Notes: generated by a model from the sequence alone, not told the origin. DNA of 43,222 nt from Oxalobacteraceae bacterium (GCA_900299005.1 OMID01000036.1:1-43222); one strand, 5' to 3'. Numbered from the stretch's first letter, positions 7,458 to 17,503 are shown. A program made the numbers and translations.

Positions 7458-8660
7458 TCACACGCGCTCCATGATCACTGCGATGCCCTGCCCGACACCA
7501 ATGCACATCGTGCACAGTGCATAGCGAGCTCCCGTGCGGTGCAGCTGGTACATGGCGGTTGTCATTAGCCGGGCGCCACTCATGCCCAGTGGATGACCCA
7601 AAGCGATGGCGCCGCCATTTGGATTGACGCGCGGATCATTGTCTGCCACACCTAGCTGGCGCAGCACAGCAAGCGCCTGCGCCGCAAAGGCCTCGTTCAA
7701 TTCAATCACGTCCATCTGCTCAAGTGCCAATCCAGTGTAATGCAGCAGCTTGTGTACGGCGGGCACCGGGCCTATGCCCATCACGCGCGGTGGCACACCG
7801 GCGGTTGCCATGCCGACCACACGCGCTTTAGGTATTAGTCCGAAGCGTTTTACATGTGCCTCATCGGCGAGGAGCAATGCACAGGCGCCGTCATTCACCC
7901 CCGAGGCGTTGCCCGCAGTGACCGATCCCTCCGGTCGGACAACCCCTTTAAGCTTTGCCAGCGCCTCGATACTAGTCGCTCGTGGATGTTCATCCTGCAG
8001 TACTGTCAGGGGATCGCCTTTTTTTTGCGGAATGATGACCGGGACAATTTCGTCAGCAAGCACACCGTTCGCCTGGGCTTCGGCCGCCTTGCGCTGACTA
8101 GCAACCGCAAACGCATCCTGATCGGCACGGCTGATCTGATAATCCACAGCGACGTTCTCGGCAGTCTCCGGCATGGCATCCACGCCATACATGGATTTCA
8201 TCTGTGGGTTGATGAAGCGCCAGCCGATCGTGGTGTCAAAAATTTGGGCGTTCCGCGAGAAGGCGCTATCGGCCTTTCCCATCACGAAAGGCGCGCGCGT
8301 CATCGATTCAACGCCACCGGCGATCATCAGGCCGGCCTCGCCGGACTTGATTGCGCGTGCTGCAGAGCCCACCGCATCGAGGCCAGAGCCACACAAGCGG
8401 TTGATGGTCGCACCGGGAACCTCGAGCGGCAGGCCGGCAAGCAGTGACGCCATGCGAGCGACGTTACGATTATCCTCACCTGCCTGATTCGCGCATCCGA
8501 ACAAGACCTCATTCACCGCAGACCAGTCGAGTGCGGGATTTCGCTCCTGGAGGGCACGAAGGGGGATAGCGCCGAGATCATCAGCGCGCACTTCCCTGAG
8601 TGCGCCGCCGAAGCGTCCTATGGGCGTGCGGATTGCATCGCAGATAAAAGCCTGTTTCAT
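7458..8660 (-). CDS. pcaF: 3-oxoadipyl-CoA thiolase
   Basis: A 400-residue thiolase with nucleophilic Cys90 (INRLCGSG), the [14 protein letters not shown] histidine loop near residue 355 and the second active-site Cys in [10 protein letters not shown] near 387. It cleaves 3-oxoadipyl-CoA with CoA into succinyl-CoA and acetyl-CoA, the last step of the beta-ketoadipate pathway. It lies 65 nt after pcaJ. An acetoacetyl-CoA thiolase would look similar, but the operon and the sequence near the active site favour PcaF. Confidence 0.94.
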   Translation of the reverse strand: MKQAFICDAIRTPIGRFGGALREVRADDLGAIPLRALQERNPALDWSAVNEVLFGCANQAGEDNRNVARMASLLAGLPLEVPGATINRLCGSGLDAVGSAARAIKSGEAGLMIAGGVESMTRAPFVMGKADSAFSRNAQIFDTTIGWRFINPQMKSMYGVDAMPETAENVAVDYQISRADQDAFAVASQRKAAEAQANGVLADEIVPVIIPQKKGDPLTVLQDEHPRATSIEALAKLKGVVRPEGSVTAGNASGVNDGACALLLADEAHVKRFGLIPKARVVGMATAGVPPRVMGIGPVPAVHKLLHYTGLALEQMDVIELNEAFAAQALAVLRQLGVADNDPRVNPNGGAIALGHPLGMSGARLMTTAMYQLHRTGARYALCTMCIGVGQGIAVIMERV

Positions 8661-8725
8661 GTCAGATTCCAGAAAGTTCTGTGTGTGAATTCAAGCGTCA
8701 AGGGAGACGATGAGGGCGGGCGAAA

Positions 8726-9364
8726 TCAGATCATGGCCAGCGAAAGTCCGGTAAGGCCTTCAAGCTCCGGCAGACTGATGCCCAGAGCCAGCTCGCGGAC
8801 GATGAGCGCATCCTCGCTGATATCAATGACGGCCAGATCGGTATACACCCGGCTGACGCAGCCGACACCGGTCAGCGGATAGGTGCATCGCTCCACAAGC
8901 TTGCATTCACCTTGCTTAGTCTGCAATTCCATCATCACAAATACGCGTTTAGCACCGATGGCCAGATCCATCGCACCCCCAACCGCTGGGATGGCATCGG
9001 GCGTGCCCGTGTGCCAGTTGGCGAGATCACCGTGTCGCGAGACCTGAAATGCCCCCAGAACGCAAATATCGAGGTGCCCACCGCGCATCATGGCAAATGA
9101 ATCAGCGTGGTGAAAATACGCGCCGCCGGTAAGTAGCGTCACGGGCTGCTTGCCGGCATTGATCAACTCTTCGTCCTCCTCTCCGGGTTGGGGGGCCGGT
9201 CCCATCCCAAGAATACCGTTCTCGCTGTGCAGCAGTATTTCCTTGGCGGGATCGAGATGGTTGGCAACGAGCGTTGGAAGACCGATGCCCAAATTGACAT
9301 ACGCACCCTCCGGAATATCGCGCGCAACACGCTGCGCTATTTCGTCTTTGGTGAAACGCTTCAT
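8726..9364 (-). CDS. pcaJ: 3-oxoadipate CoA-transferase, subunit B
   Basis: A 212-residue class I CoA-transferase beta subunit. The catalytic glutamate is E48 in SENGILGMG. With PcaI it moves CoA from succinyl-CoA to 3-oxoadipate. Its ATG overlaps the pcaI stop by 4 nt (ATGA), giving translational coupling. Related transferases act on acetoacetate; the pca neighbours decide the assignment. Confidence 0.93.
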   Translation of the reverse strand: MKRFTKDEIAQRVARDIPEGAYVNLGIGLPTLVANHLDPAKEILLHSENGILGMGPAPQPGEEDEELINAGKQPVTLLTGGAYFHHADSFAMMRGGHLDICVLGAFQVSRHGDLANWHTGTPDAIPAVGGAMDLAIGAKRVFVMMELQTKQGECKLVERCTYPLTGVGCVSRVYTDLAVIDISEDALIVRELALGISLPELEGLTGLSLAMI

Positions 9365-10035
9365 GATGATCTCTCTGCGATTTGCACCACACGTTGCACA
9401 AAAATGCCAGGCGTGATGATGACCTCCGGATCCAGTGCTCCCAACTCGACGACCTGATCAACTTGGACTATTGCGCACGAGGCAGCCATTGCCATGATGG
9501 GACCAAAGTTGCGTGCAGCCTTGCGGTAGACAAGATTGCCCCAACGGTCCGATTTATGCGCCTTGATCAGCGCGAAGTCGGCATGGATCGGATATTCCAG
9601 CACATAGTGTCGGCCATTGATTTCGCGCGTCTCCTTACCTTCGGCCAGCTGGGTGCCGTAGCTGGTGCGGGTGAAAAATGCGCCTATGCCAGCACCTGCT
9701 GCACGTATGCGCTCTGCGAGGTTACCTTGCGGTGCCAGTTCCAGTTCGATGTCGCCACTGCGATACAGCGCATCAAACACATGCGAATCCACCTGACGCG
9801 GGAAAGAGCAGATGATCTTTCGTACACGTTTGGCTGCGAGCAGCGCGGCAAGACCCGTATCGCCATTGCCCGCATTGTTGTTCACGATCGTGAGGTCACC
9901 GGCGCCTTGCTCGATAAGGGCATCAATCAGTTCACGCGGCATGCCCGCGTTACCAAAGCCACCGATCATGATGGTCGAACCATCCGCTATGCCGGCCACT
10001 GCGGCACCCAGGTCAGAAAAAATCTTGTTGACCAC
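9361..10035 (-). CDS. pcaI: 3-oxoadipate CoA-transferase, subunit A
   Basis: A 224-residue class I CoA-transferase alpha subunit, with the glycine-rich GSTIMIGGFGNAGMPRELID region near the N-terminus. It starts with GTG at 10035, preceded by GGACACGGAA, and is the first gene of the minus-strand pca operon. The promoter must therefore lie in the 785-bp region shared with the divergent pcaR. The first-gene position suggests induction through PcaR, as in other beta-ketoadipate systems. Confidence 0.92.
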   Translation of the reverse strand: MVNKIFSDLGAAVAGIADGSTIMIGGFGNAGMPRELIDALIEQGAGDLTIVNNNAGNGDTGLAALLAAKRVRKIICSFPRQVDSHVFDALYRSGDIELELAPQGNLAERIRAAGAGIGAFFTRTSYGTQLAEGKETREINGRHYVLEYPIHADFALIKAHKSDRWGNLVYRKAARNFGPIMAMAASCAIVQVDQVVELGALDPEVIITPGIFVQRVVQIAERSS

Positions 10036-10316
10036 TTCCGTGTCCTTTGTTGAGTGACTAGCGCCCGCCGGGGAGGTGCGAGCATGTCAAAATCCGCTGG
10101 CTTTCGCTTCTGGACCGTGGCGACAAACCTTTGATTTGAGGGCCCCACACGCCGTACAGCAAGGATGGCTTGCCTCTACGCGGGTTGGGTCATGGCCCGC
10201 TCGGCTGGGGCAACTTTTCTCACATGAGCGTTCGAATATCGCACAGTTGTCTGACTACAGAACACGGGAAGTGTATAGTTGGAGCAATAGTGTCGCAAGA
10301 CGGTCGGCTTATTTTG

Positions 10317-10333
10317 TGTTCGGTCGTCGAACA
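10317..10333. promoter_or_regulatory. Inverted repeat TGTTCG-N5-CGAACA, candidate operator
   Basis: A perfect 6-bp inverted repeat with a 5-nt spacer, 282 bp upstream of the pcaI start. It shares the half-site TGTTC/GAACA with the longer palindrome at 10488-10512. IclR-type regulators such as PcaR bind palindromes of this size; binding here is inference. Confidence 0.4.
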
Positions 10334-10487
10334 TTCGTGGCGCTCAACAATTCAGCGCCTCGCGCAGGGACAAGAAGGCTGTCATCTTTTCGCCACGAAA
10401 GGCCGACTCAAAGGCTTGGTGTAAATGAATCGGCATTCGCTTAAAGCGAGAATTATCAAAAACATATCAAGTTCCGCTACGGTAACA

Positions 10488-10512
10488 CGGTTTGTTCCAC
10501 CCGAACAAACCG
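10488..10512. promoter_or_regulatory. Perfect 10-bp palindrome with 5-nt spacer, candidate PcaR operator
   Basis: CGGTTTGTTC (10488-10497) and GAACAAACCG (10503-10512) are exact inverted repeats around CACCC. The size and arrangement resemble the 10-bp palindromic sites bound by the IclR-family PcaU/PcaR/PobR group. It lies 309 bp upstream of pcaR and 453 bp upstream of pcaI. No T-run follows, which argues against a terminator. Confidence 0.5.
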
Positions 10513-10516
10513 CCTT

Positions 10517-10631
10517 GATTTAGGACCGATCTCGTCCGGTTGATGGCAAGGCGACAATGCCGCAGACAGTACAGACGTACGGAAAGGTAATGACAGCGCC
10601 GCCAGCGACCTAACGAGATAGGTCCTGAATC
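10517..10631. repeat. Compound palindromic repeat family, copy A
   Basis: The outer arms at 10517-10535 and 10613-10631 are inverted repeats matching at 17 of 19 positions. The core at 10559-10582 matches copy B (17386-17409) at 23 of 24 positions and contains CAGACAGTACAGA. The flanking arms differ completely from copy B, although both copies form an outer stem, so pairing but not sequence is conserved. Confidence 0.8.
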
Positions 10632-10820
10632 CGTTGCAGTGAGCTTTGCCAGCGTCTCAGCCAGACCGTTCCTTAACTCACTGCAGTCAGATTGCGTTTG
10701 ATTCAGATGACTTCCCGGTAGACGTCGTTTGAAACGCCGGGCAGTAAATAGCGCGCTACCCGATTGAAAATGAGCCTCACGAAGCCTTCACTCACCACCT
10801 GAACTGACTTTGCACCATTC

Positions 10821-11723
10821 ATGCAGAACTCCATTTCGCCTAACATGACCGACATCACCACAACCCCTGTACCCAGCGCACTCGCTCCCAGTGAGCTCCC
10901 CTCTGGCCTCGCCTCCTCGGCAGCAAAACACGCTCATGTGCAGACCATCGCCGAGGAGATTGATGCGCTGACCGACCCCAGCTTCATGACCTCGCTCGCT
11001 CGCGGACTGGCCGTGGTCAAGGCATTCAGCGACCAGCGGCGCGCAATGACCATTGCGCAACTCAGCCACAAGACAGGCATACCTCGTGCGGCCGTACGCC
11101 GTTGCCTATACACCCTCAAGCAGCTTGGCTATGCTGATTCGGAAGCCAACAACTTCTATCTCAAGCCAAAAATTCTTACGCTGGGCTATTCCTACCTGTC
11201 CTCCACACCACTGACGGTATCGGCACAGCCCTGCCTCAACCAGGTCAGCCAGATACTGGGAGAGTCCTGCTCACTGGCCGTGCTCGAACAGGACGAAGTG
11301 CTCTACATCTCTCGCTCACAAACCTCGCGGGTGATGTCGATCGCACTCAATGCCGGCAGTCGCTTGCCTGCCTACTGCACCTCGCTGGGCCGAATCATGC
11401 TCGCGTCACTAGCCCCTGCCGATCTGGATGCTTATCTGAACCGGGTGGCACTGCGACCCCATACCGATCGCACGGTCGTGTCGGAGGAACGACTGCGCGA
11501 GATTCTTACCGAAATCCGGCAGCAAGGCTTCGCGGTTGTCGAGGAAGAGCTCGAAATCGGCCTGCGTTCAATTGCCGTCCCAGTCAGAGGCGCAACCGGC
11601 ACGGTGGTGGCGGCGCTCAATGTCGGAGCACAAGCAACCCGGGTATCACGCGCGCAAATGGAACAAGCATTTCTCCCGGTTCTGCTTAACGCAGCGGCAG
11701 AACTATCGGTCCTTCTGCCCTGA
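10821..11723 (+). CDS. pcaR: IclR-family regulator of the beta-ketoadipate pathway
   Basis: A 300-residue regulator. After a low-complexity N-terminus of about 50 residues come the IclR winged helix (FMTSLARGLAVVKAFSD; AQLSHKTGIPRAAVRRCLYTL) and the effector domain (GSRLPAYCTSLGRIMLASL; IAVPVRGATGTVVAALNVG). This matches the PcaR/PcaU subgroup that senses protocatechuate or beta-ketoadipate and controls pca genes. It is divergent from the pca operon. ATG at 10821 and ATG at 10845 are both possible starts, and neither has a good SD. PobR of Acinetobacter is also IclR type, but here an AraC-type gene sits next to pobA, so this one fits pca control. Confidence 0.87.
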   Translation: MQNSISPNMTDITTTPVPSALAPSELPSGLASSAAKHAHVQTIAEEIDALTDPSFMTSLARGLAVVKAFSDQRRAMTIAQLSHKTGIPRAAVRRCLYTLKQLGYADSEANNFYLKPKILTLGYSYLSSTPLTVSAQPCLNQVSQILGESCSLAVLEQDEVLYISRSQTSRVMSIALNAGSRLPAYCTSLGRIMLASLAPADLDAYLNRVALRPHTDRTVVSEERLREILTEIRQQGFAVVEEELEIGLRSIAVPVRGATGTVVAALNVGAQATRVSRAQMEQAFLPVLLNAAAELSVLLP

Positions 11724-11800
11724 ATTCACTTGGGGAGACGCTGAAGAAAACCACCTCTCATGGCGGGCCAGCAGCGCGGTACAACTCGGGAGCCTGCCAC

Positions 11801-11866
11801 ATCAAAGGCTTGAAGCGATTTCCCAAAAGTAGAAATCTTGCGGCGTTAAATTCGTCAGCACTTGCT
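11801..11866 (+). repeat. Dispersed repeat, copy 2 (27 bp identical core)
   Basis: Positions 11801-11827 are identical to 4520-4546, and the following ~35 bp are related. It sits in the 194-bp gap between the convergent 3' ends of pcaR and pobR, in the same orientation as copy 1. Confidence 0.85.
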
Positions 11867-11917
11867 TGGCTTTCCACATACCCCTGCGCCTCGCTTCGCC
11901 GGGGCTTTGTTCTGCGC

Positions 11918-12841
11918 TCACGGCAATCCTCCCCCAACATCTTCCCCCGTCCAGACGGCTGCGCGCACACGAAAATCGCGCGGGGACATGCCCGTATGGC
12001 GCTTGAAAAATCGAGTGAAATAAGCTGGATCTGAAAACCCCAGGGCATCCGCGATACCGCGCACTGACACGGAGGTGTAGACGAGCATGCGTCTAGCCTC
12101 TCGCAGCGTGCGGGCATGAATGATGGACAGGGCCGACTGCCCGGCGACTTGCCTGCACAGGGCATTGAGGTGGGCGGTGCTGATACCCATCCGGCTGGCG
12201 TAGTCGTCAAGGCCCGCTTGACGGGCATATCCCGCATCCACCAGCCTGATAAACCGGGCGATATGCTGGCGACCACGCGACAAGGTGGTCATCTCGCGAT
12301 CAGCAGCACTTTGGCCTGACAAACGCAATAGCCAGCCCAGCGCCACCGAGAGCAGCGCTGTCATCAACGCCTCTCGGTGAACGCCATACGTGAGGTACTC
12401 GGCATTCAGATCTCTCAGGGCTGCCTCAACGCGCCCGTCCCCCTCCCCAAGATGGCAGTACTTTGCCAAACTGAGACGCCCCAGATCTTGCGAGATGCTT
12501 ATGCTCAGACTACTCAACAATGAGTAAGCGACCGTCACCACCAGACCCCGCGCATCGGCAGAGAAATGGAACCCATGGACACAGTGCTGAGGAACGATCA
12601 GCGCCATCCCGCCCTGCAGCTCCGCACGGACATCGTCGAGCTGGCAAAGGGCATTTCCCTCCTCCAGCCAAAGCAGCTGAAAAAGGCCATGATGACGGTG
12701 CGGTTTGATCTCCCAATTATGCAAGCGGCTACGCTCGGCAATCGATTCGCAGTGAATCAGCTCGGGCGTTGACGAATCGAGGTTTTCCCCGTAAAGCCGG
12801 AAGAACGGAATGTCGCCGGCGGTAGGACGAGATCGAAGCAT
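11918..12841 (-). CDS. pobR: AraC-family regulator, probable activator of pobA
   Basis: A 307-residue protein with an N-terminal cupin-like effector domain (HNWEIKPHRHHGLFQLLWLEEG, with the usual His-rich ligand region) and a C-terminal AraC/XylS double helix-turn-helix. The C-terminal signature is VSVRGIADALGFSDPAYFTRFFKRHTGMSP. It is divergent from pobA, separated by 132 bp. AraC-type regulators beside pobA respond to 4-hydroxybenzoate in several proteobacteria, and that role is inferred here from position. Specific ligand residues were not checked. Confidence 0.85.
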   Translation of the reverse strand: MLRSRPTAGDIPFFRLYGENLDSSTPELIHCESIAERSRLHNWEIKPHRHHGLFQLLWLEEGNALCQLDDVRAELQGGMALIVPQHCVHGFHFSADARGLVVTVAYSLLSSLSISISQDLGRLSLAKYCHLGEGDGRVEAALRDLNAEYLTYGVHREALMTALLSVALGWLLRLSGQSAADREMTTLSRGRQHIARFIRLVDAGYARQAGLDDYASRMGISTAHLNALCRQVAGQSALSIIHARTLREARRMLVYTSVSVRGIADALGFSDPAYFTRFFKRHTGMSPRDFRVRAAVWTGEDVGGGLP

Positions 12842-12869
12842 GCCGGGGGTCGGGATGAATGAAAATCCT

Positions 12870-12886
12870 CGAAATGTACAATTTCG
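12870..12886. promoter_or_regulatory. Inverted repeat CGAAAT-N5-ATTTCG between pobR and pobA
   Basis: A perfect 6-bp inverted repeat centred on GTACA, 28 bp upstream of pobR and about 87 bp upstream of the preferred pobA start. It is a candidate operator or promoter-overlapping site. No consensus promoter could be called with confidence. Confidence 0.35.
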
Positions 12887-12895
12887 TGCCGCTAA

Positions 12896-14167
<1,272 letters not shown>

Positions 14168-14233
14168 TATGTCTACGTGGCATGGCGTGTCCCAATCGGC
14201 GACATTCGCCGCATCCAGAAAAGTGAAGCCCCG

Positions 14234-14992
14234 ATGATTCAGTCCGTCCCCATCACGCCAGCCAGATCGGTAAACCTCAGCGCCCTCAAAGCGAGTTGCT
14301 CGGCCTGCAGCATGCACCAGCTCTGTCTGCCCATGGGGCTGGGCGAAGCGGACATGCACAAGCTCGACGAAATCATCGGCCGACGTCGCAAGGTACCCAA
14401 AGATACTCCGCTTTACCGAATGGACGACCCATTCACGAATCTCTATGCCATACGGCTGGGACATTTCAAGACCTACCAGGTGAGCGTGGGAGGCGATCAG
14501 CAGGTGACCGGTTTTCAAATGGCGGGTGAGCTGCTGGGGATGGATGCAATCAGCACGGATCGTCATCACTGCGATGCTGTCGCGCTGGAAGATAGTGAAG
14601 TCTGCGAAATCCCTTTTTCACGGCTTGAAGAATTATTCGGCACCATTCCCACGCTGCTGCACCATTTCCACCGAATGATGAGTAAAGAAATCACTCGCGA
14701 ACAAAATGTCATGCTCCTGCTGGGCAATATGCGTGCAGAGCAGCGCTTTGCTGCATTCCTGATCAACCTCTCATCACGATACGCTGCGCGAGGCTACTCA
14801 TCGACCACGTTTCAATTGCGCATGTCGCGGGAGGAAATCGGCAATTACCTCGGGTTAACCATTGAAAGCATTAGTCGTCTGCTCTCACGCCTGAAAAAAC
14901 AGGGCCTGCTGAGATTAGCAAACCGCGAGATCGAATTACTCGATCTGGACAGGATGCGTGCACTGGCAGCAGGAACGGAAACCTGCAGCTGA
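14234..14992 (+). CDS. fnr: FNR-type oxygen-sensing transcriptional regulator
   Basis: A 252-residue CRP/FNR-family protein. The [4Fe-4S] ligands of true FNR are present: C22, C25, C31 (CSACSMHQLC) and C124 (SEVCEIPF). After the cyclic-nucleotide-binding-like fold come the dimer helix and a helix-turn-helix with recognition helix LTIESISRLLSRL, carrying the E--SR residues that read TTGA half-sites. ATG 14234 gives an N-terminus of E. coli FNR length; ATG 14177 would add 19 residues. The gene starts 66 nt after pobA on the same strand and lies next to the cbb3 oxidase cluster. Four matching operators occur in the following 16 kb. Confidence 0.93.
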   Translation: MIQSVPITPARSVNLSALKASCSACSMHQLCLPMGLGEADMHKLDEIIGRRRKVPKDTPLYRMDDPFTNLYAIRLGHFKTYQVSVGGDQQVTGFQMAGELLGMDAISTDRHHCDAVALEDSEVCEIPFSRLEELFGTIPTLLHHFHRMMSKEITREQNVMLLLGNMRAEQRFAAFLINLSSRYAARGYSSTTFQLRMSREEIGNYLGLTIESISRLLSRLKKQGLLRLANREIELLDLDRMRALAAGTETCS

Positions 14993-15078
14993 AATGCCGA
15001 GCACCCAATCTGATCGCTGCACAAAAAACAGTCTGACATCTCCACTGAGCGACGTGTTCTAACTGATGGCCGGCAGGA

Positions 15079-15318
15079 TCAGAAAGGTGGCTGAGACGGG
15101 CTCTCAGTCCTGAGAAGATAGATACTCAGCATGCTGGCAAGTGCACCAAAGCTCCAGAAGAAGAAAAAACCTATCGTATATACCGCGATCGCCGGTAGTT
15201 CCCCATGACCGCCAACTATCAGCAGATCTGCGGGATCGAACACCGAGAAAAAGAAACCATCAGCCATCGCAGCCACCAGAAATGATGGCCACAGCACAGC
15301 CATCGCCAGTTTCAGCAT
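15079..15318 (-). CDS. Small two-helix membrane protein after ccoH
   Basis: A 79-residue protein. Two hydrophobic segments are visible (about residues 3-25 and 44-67), with an FFFFW aromatic stretch in the second. The ATG overlaps the ccoH stop by 7 nt and has AAGGAGG 8 nt upstream, so it is a real, coupled gene. I do not recognise a named family. It is the last gene of the ccoG-ccoH unit and may take part in cbb3 assembly; CcoS is already present elsewhere. Confidence 0.8.
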   Translation of the reverse strand: MLKLAMAVLWPSFLVAAMADGFFFSVFDPADLLIVGGHGELPAIAVYTIGFFFFWSFGALASMLSIYLLRTESPSQPPF

Positions 15319-15857
15319 AGCCTATCCTCCTTGGCAGCCTGACCCGACTGCGATACGGCTTGGATGTCGGTACCTATCTGTTGCGGCCATGACCATTGGC
15401 CCTGCAAACGCCAGCTGCCGGCCTCATCCTCGACCTGCACCTGCCAGCGCGCCCGCTCCAGCAAAGGCAGCGCAACCGAGAAGACGCCGCGCTGGTCGGA
15501 CCTGGTCGTGAGCTGGATGTCTTTCTCCGGCAAGGTGGGATGGATCAGCAGAAGCTTGAGCGGCACGTCGTCAGTGGCACCGTGCAGCTGGCCACTGATA
15601 ACGCCGGCGGCGGCATCGTAACGGATCGACAGTGACAGTCCACGACTTGCAGCCGCGCTATCGCGACGAAGATCTTGATTGATAGCTTTGCCTTTTTTGT
15701 AGTAATCATCCACCACCAACGCGTCCGCACTGGAAAAAGAAATCCACATCGTCATCACACCTGCCACTATCACTGTCACAGGACCTGCCATTAGCAACCA
15801 AGGCCAGCGGTGCTTGTACCAGGGATCAGCATGTTTTTCTGTCGGTTCAGCAGGCAT
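15312..15857 (-). CDS. ccoH: CcoH/FixH family cbb3 oxidase assembly protein
   Basis: A 181-residue protein with one N-terminal transmembrane helix (WPWLLMAGPVTVIVAGVMTMW) followed by the FixH motif DALVVDDYYKKGKAIN and a beta-rich periplasmic domain. FixH/CcoH is needed for stable assembly of cbb3 oxidase, probably with CcoI in copper delivery. Start 15857 (MPAEPTEKHA) follows GAGGAAA. It comes 40 nt after ccoG and overlaps the small membrane protein gene. Confidence 0.9.
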   Translation of the reverse strand: MPAEPTEKHADPWYKHRWPWLLMAGPVTVIVAGVMTMWISFSSADALVVDDYYKKGKAINQDLRRDSAAASRGLSLSIRYDAAAGVISGQLHGATDDVPLKLLLIHPTLPEKDIQLTTRSDQRGVFSVALPLLERARWQVQVEDEAGSWRLQGQWSWPQQIGTDIQAVSQSGQAAKEDRLC

Positions 15858-15897
15858 GATTTTCCTCGTGATTTTTTTCGTGAAGTTTTCTCTTTGA

Positions 15898-17298
15898 TCA
15901 GCGTGGCACAAAGAAAACCGCCTTTTCTTTCAGCCTCACCTCGGGAGCATCGGCATCGACCAGGGTAAACCAGATCTTGTTGGACCCAGGGATGCCCTTG
16001 CCATCGGGTGTACGCACATTGACGGGCACGGCACGCGATTCGGTCGCGTCCAGCGCGACCTCTCCGGCACCCTGCAGCAGGATGCCATCGATACCTTCTA
16101 CACCGATTCGATAATGATGAGCCAACTCGTCCGTGTTCATGATCTGCAATCGATAGACATTCTCGATCTGGCCGTTCTCCGCCTCTCGACCCATGGAACC
16201 ACGGTCGCGGATCACATCCATCTTGACCGGTGTGCGCGTAAGCAGCGTGCCAAAAAATACCGAGATGATCATCAAGAGCACTATGCTGTAGATCAGCACT
16301 CGCGGACGCACCATGTGGCGCAGAATCTGCGCCGACGACCAACGGAAATTCTGCGCATGATCGGTCCAATAGCGAACCAGTCCACGTGGCGCGCCGATCT
16401 TGTCCATCACGGCGTTGCACGCATCAACGCAGGCGGCACAACCGATACATTCGTACTGAAGACCCTTGCGGATATCGATACCCGTGGGGCACACCTGCAC
16501 GCACATCGCGCAATCGATGCAGTCGCCCAGAGACTTCATGCTCTCAATGTCCTGCTTGCTGCGCGCCCCGCGCGGCTCGCCGCGATCTTTATCGTAGGTG
16601 ATGATCAGGCTGTCTTTGTCGAACATCGCGCTCTGGAAGCGCGCATAGGGGCACATATATTTGCAGACCTGTTCGCGCATCCAGCCGGCATTGCCATAGG
16701 TAGCAAACGAATAAAACAGAATCCAGAACCATTCCCAGGGTCCCAACGTCAGTGCGGCGACTTCATCGGCAAGCACATGGATGGGGGTGAAATAAGCCAC
16801 GAAAGTAAAGCCGGTCCATAAGGCGACCGCAGCCCAGGCCAGATGCTTGGAAAATTTTCGTGCAAACTTCTCCCCCGACATCGCTTGACGATCGAGCCGC
16901 ATCCTCGCACTGCGCTTGCCTTCCAGCGTACGCTCTATCCACATGAAGATTTCGGTGTAGACCGTCTGTGGGCAGGCAAAACCGCACCAGACTCGTCCAA
17001 AGATTGTCGTAAACAAGAACAGCGAATAGGCACTGATGATCAGCAGCGCAGCAAGATAAATAAAATCCTGCGGCCAGAGCACGAGGCCGAAGATATAAAA
17101 TTTTCGCGCACCGAGATCGAACAAAACCGCTTGTCTGTCATTCCATGACAACCAAGGTAATCCATAAAAAATCAACTGCGTGACCCAGACAAAGAACCAG
17201 CGCAACGAAGCATATTTTCCTTGCACTTCACGCGGGTAGATGTCTTCCCGCGCTTTGTACATCTTGATGACCACGACCTCTGGCGAAGCTCCTTGCAT
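15898..17298 (-). CDS. ccoG: CcoG, cbb3 oxidase accessory ferredoxin-like membrane protein
   Basis: About 466 residues. Several membrane helices with an NapH-like CGFACPQTVYTEIFMW loop precede two 4Fe-4S motifs, CIDCAMCVQVCP and CIGCAACVDACN, and a C-terminal immunoglobulin-like domain. CcoG (RdxA/FixG) has been linked to Cu(II) reduction for cbb3 assembly. ATG 17298 (MQGASPEV) is preferred because AGGA lies 6 nt upstream; ATG 17304 is two codons earlier. The 266-bp gap to ccoP contains a palindromic repeat, so ccoG may have its own promoter. Confidence 0.93.
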   Translation of the reverse strand: MQGASPEVVVIKMYKAREDIYPREVQGKYASLRWFFVWVTQLIFYGLPWLSWNDRQAVLFDLGARKFYIFGLVLWPQDFIYLAALLIISAYSLFLFTTIFGRVWCGFACPQTVYTEIFMWIERTLEGKRSARMRLDRQAMSGEKFARKFSKHLAWAAVALWTGFTFVAYFTPIHVLADEVAALTLGPWEWFWILFYSFATYGNAGWMREQVCKYMCPYARFQSAMFDKDSLIITYDKDRGEPRGARSKQDIESMKSLGDCIDCAMCVQVCPTGIDIRKGLQYECIGCAACVDACNAVMDKIGAPRGLVRYWTDHAQNFRWSSAQILRHMVRPRVLIYSIVLLMIISVFFGTLLTRTPVKMDVIRDRGSMGREAENGQIENVYRLQIMNTDELAHHYRIGVEGIDGILLQGAGEVALDATESRAVPVNVRTPDGKGIPGSNKIWFTLVDADAPEVRLKEKAVFFVPR

Positions 17299-17327
17299 TG
17301 ACATTCCTAGGTAAGCGCTAATTAATA

Positions 17328-17452
17328 AGAGGCTCTTATCAAAATGAGCGCCGCGAAACAGCGCGGTCGCTGACAAGGCGGGGACGCCGCAGACAGTACA
17401 GAGGTACGGCAAGGCGTCCCAACGCGGCCAGTGGCATTTTGATAGAGCCTCT
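17328..17452. repeat. Compound palindromic repeat family, copy B
   Basis: The outer arms AGAGGCTC..TATCAAAATG (17328-17346) and 17435-17452 are inverted repeats with a single 1-nt gap. Inside, GGGACGCC (17381-17388) pairs with GGCGTCCC (17413-17420) around the conserved core CAGACAGTACAGA. It lies between ccoP and ccoG. The whole 125-bp unit can fold into one compound hairpin. Confidence 0.85.
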
Positions 17453-17482
17453 AAAAATCGCAGATTTCTCCTTCGGGAAATA

Positions 17483-17503
17483 GCTGAAAACCTTTGTTTC
17501 AGC
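17483..17503 (-). other. Hairpin GCTGAAA-N7-TTTCAGC downstream of ccoP
   Basis: A perfect 7-bp stem, 62 nt past the ccoP stop. No uninterrupted T-run follows directly, although a short one occurs about 25 nt further on the minus strand. It may be an mRNA-stabilising or weak termination structure at the end of ccoNOQP. Confidence 0.35.

Larger units (their letters stand above)
10036..10820. other. Long divergent intergenic region pcaI / pcaR
   Basis: This 785-bp region carries the promoters of the pca operon (leftward) and probably of pcaR (rightward). It holds two inverted repeats that could be operators (10317-10333 and 10488-10512) and a compound palindromic repeat element (10517-10631). 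Open frames here (for example 10076-10444 on plus) have no SD and no recognisable protein. It is long for a PcaR-type control region, mostly because the repeat sits in it. Confidence 0.6.

Noticed and set aside
10076-10444. Open frame of 122 codons in the pcaI/pcaR gap
   Set aside because: No SD, atypical Arg/Ser-rich content and no recognisable family; it overlaps probable operators.
10821-11723. Calling the IclR regulator pobR
   Set aside because: Acinetobacter PobR is IclR type, but here an AraC regulator is divergent from pobA and the IclR gene is divergent from the pca operon.
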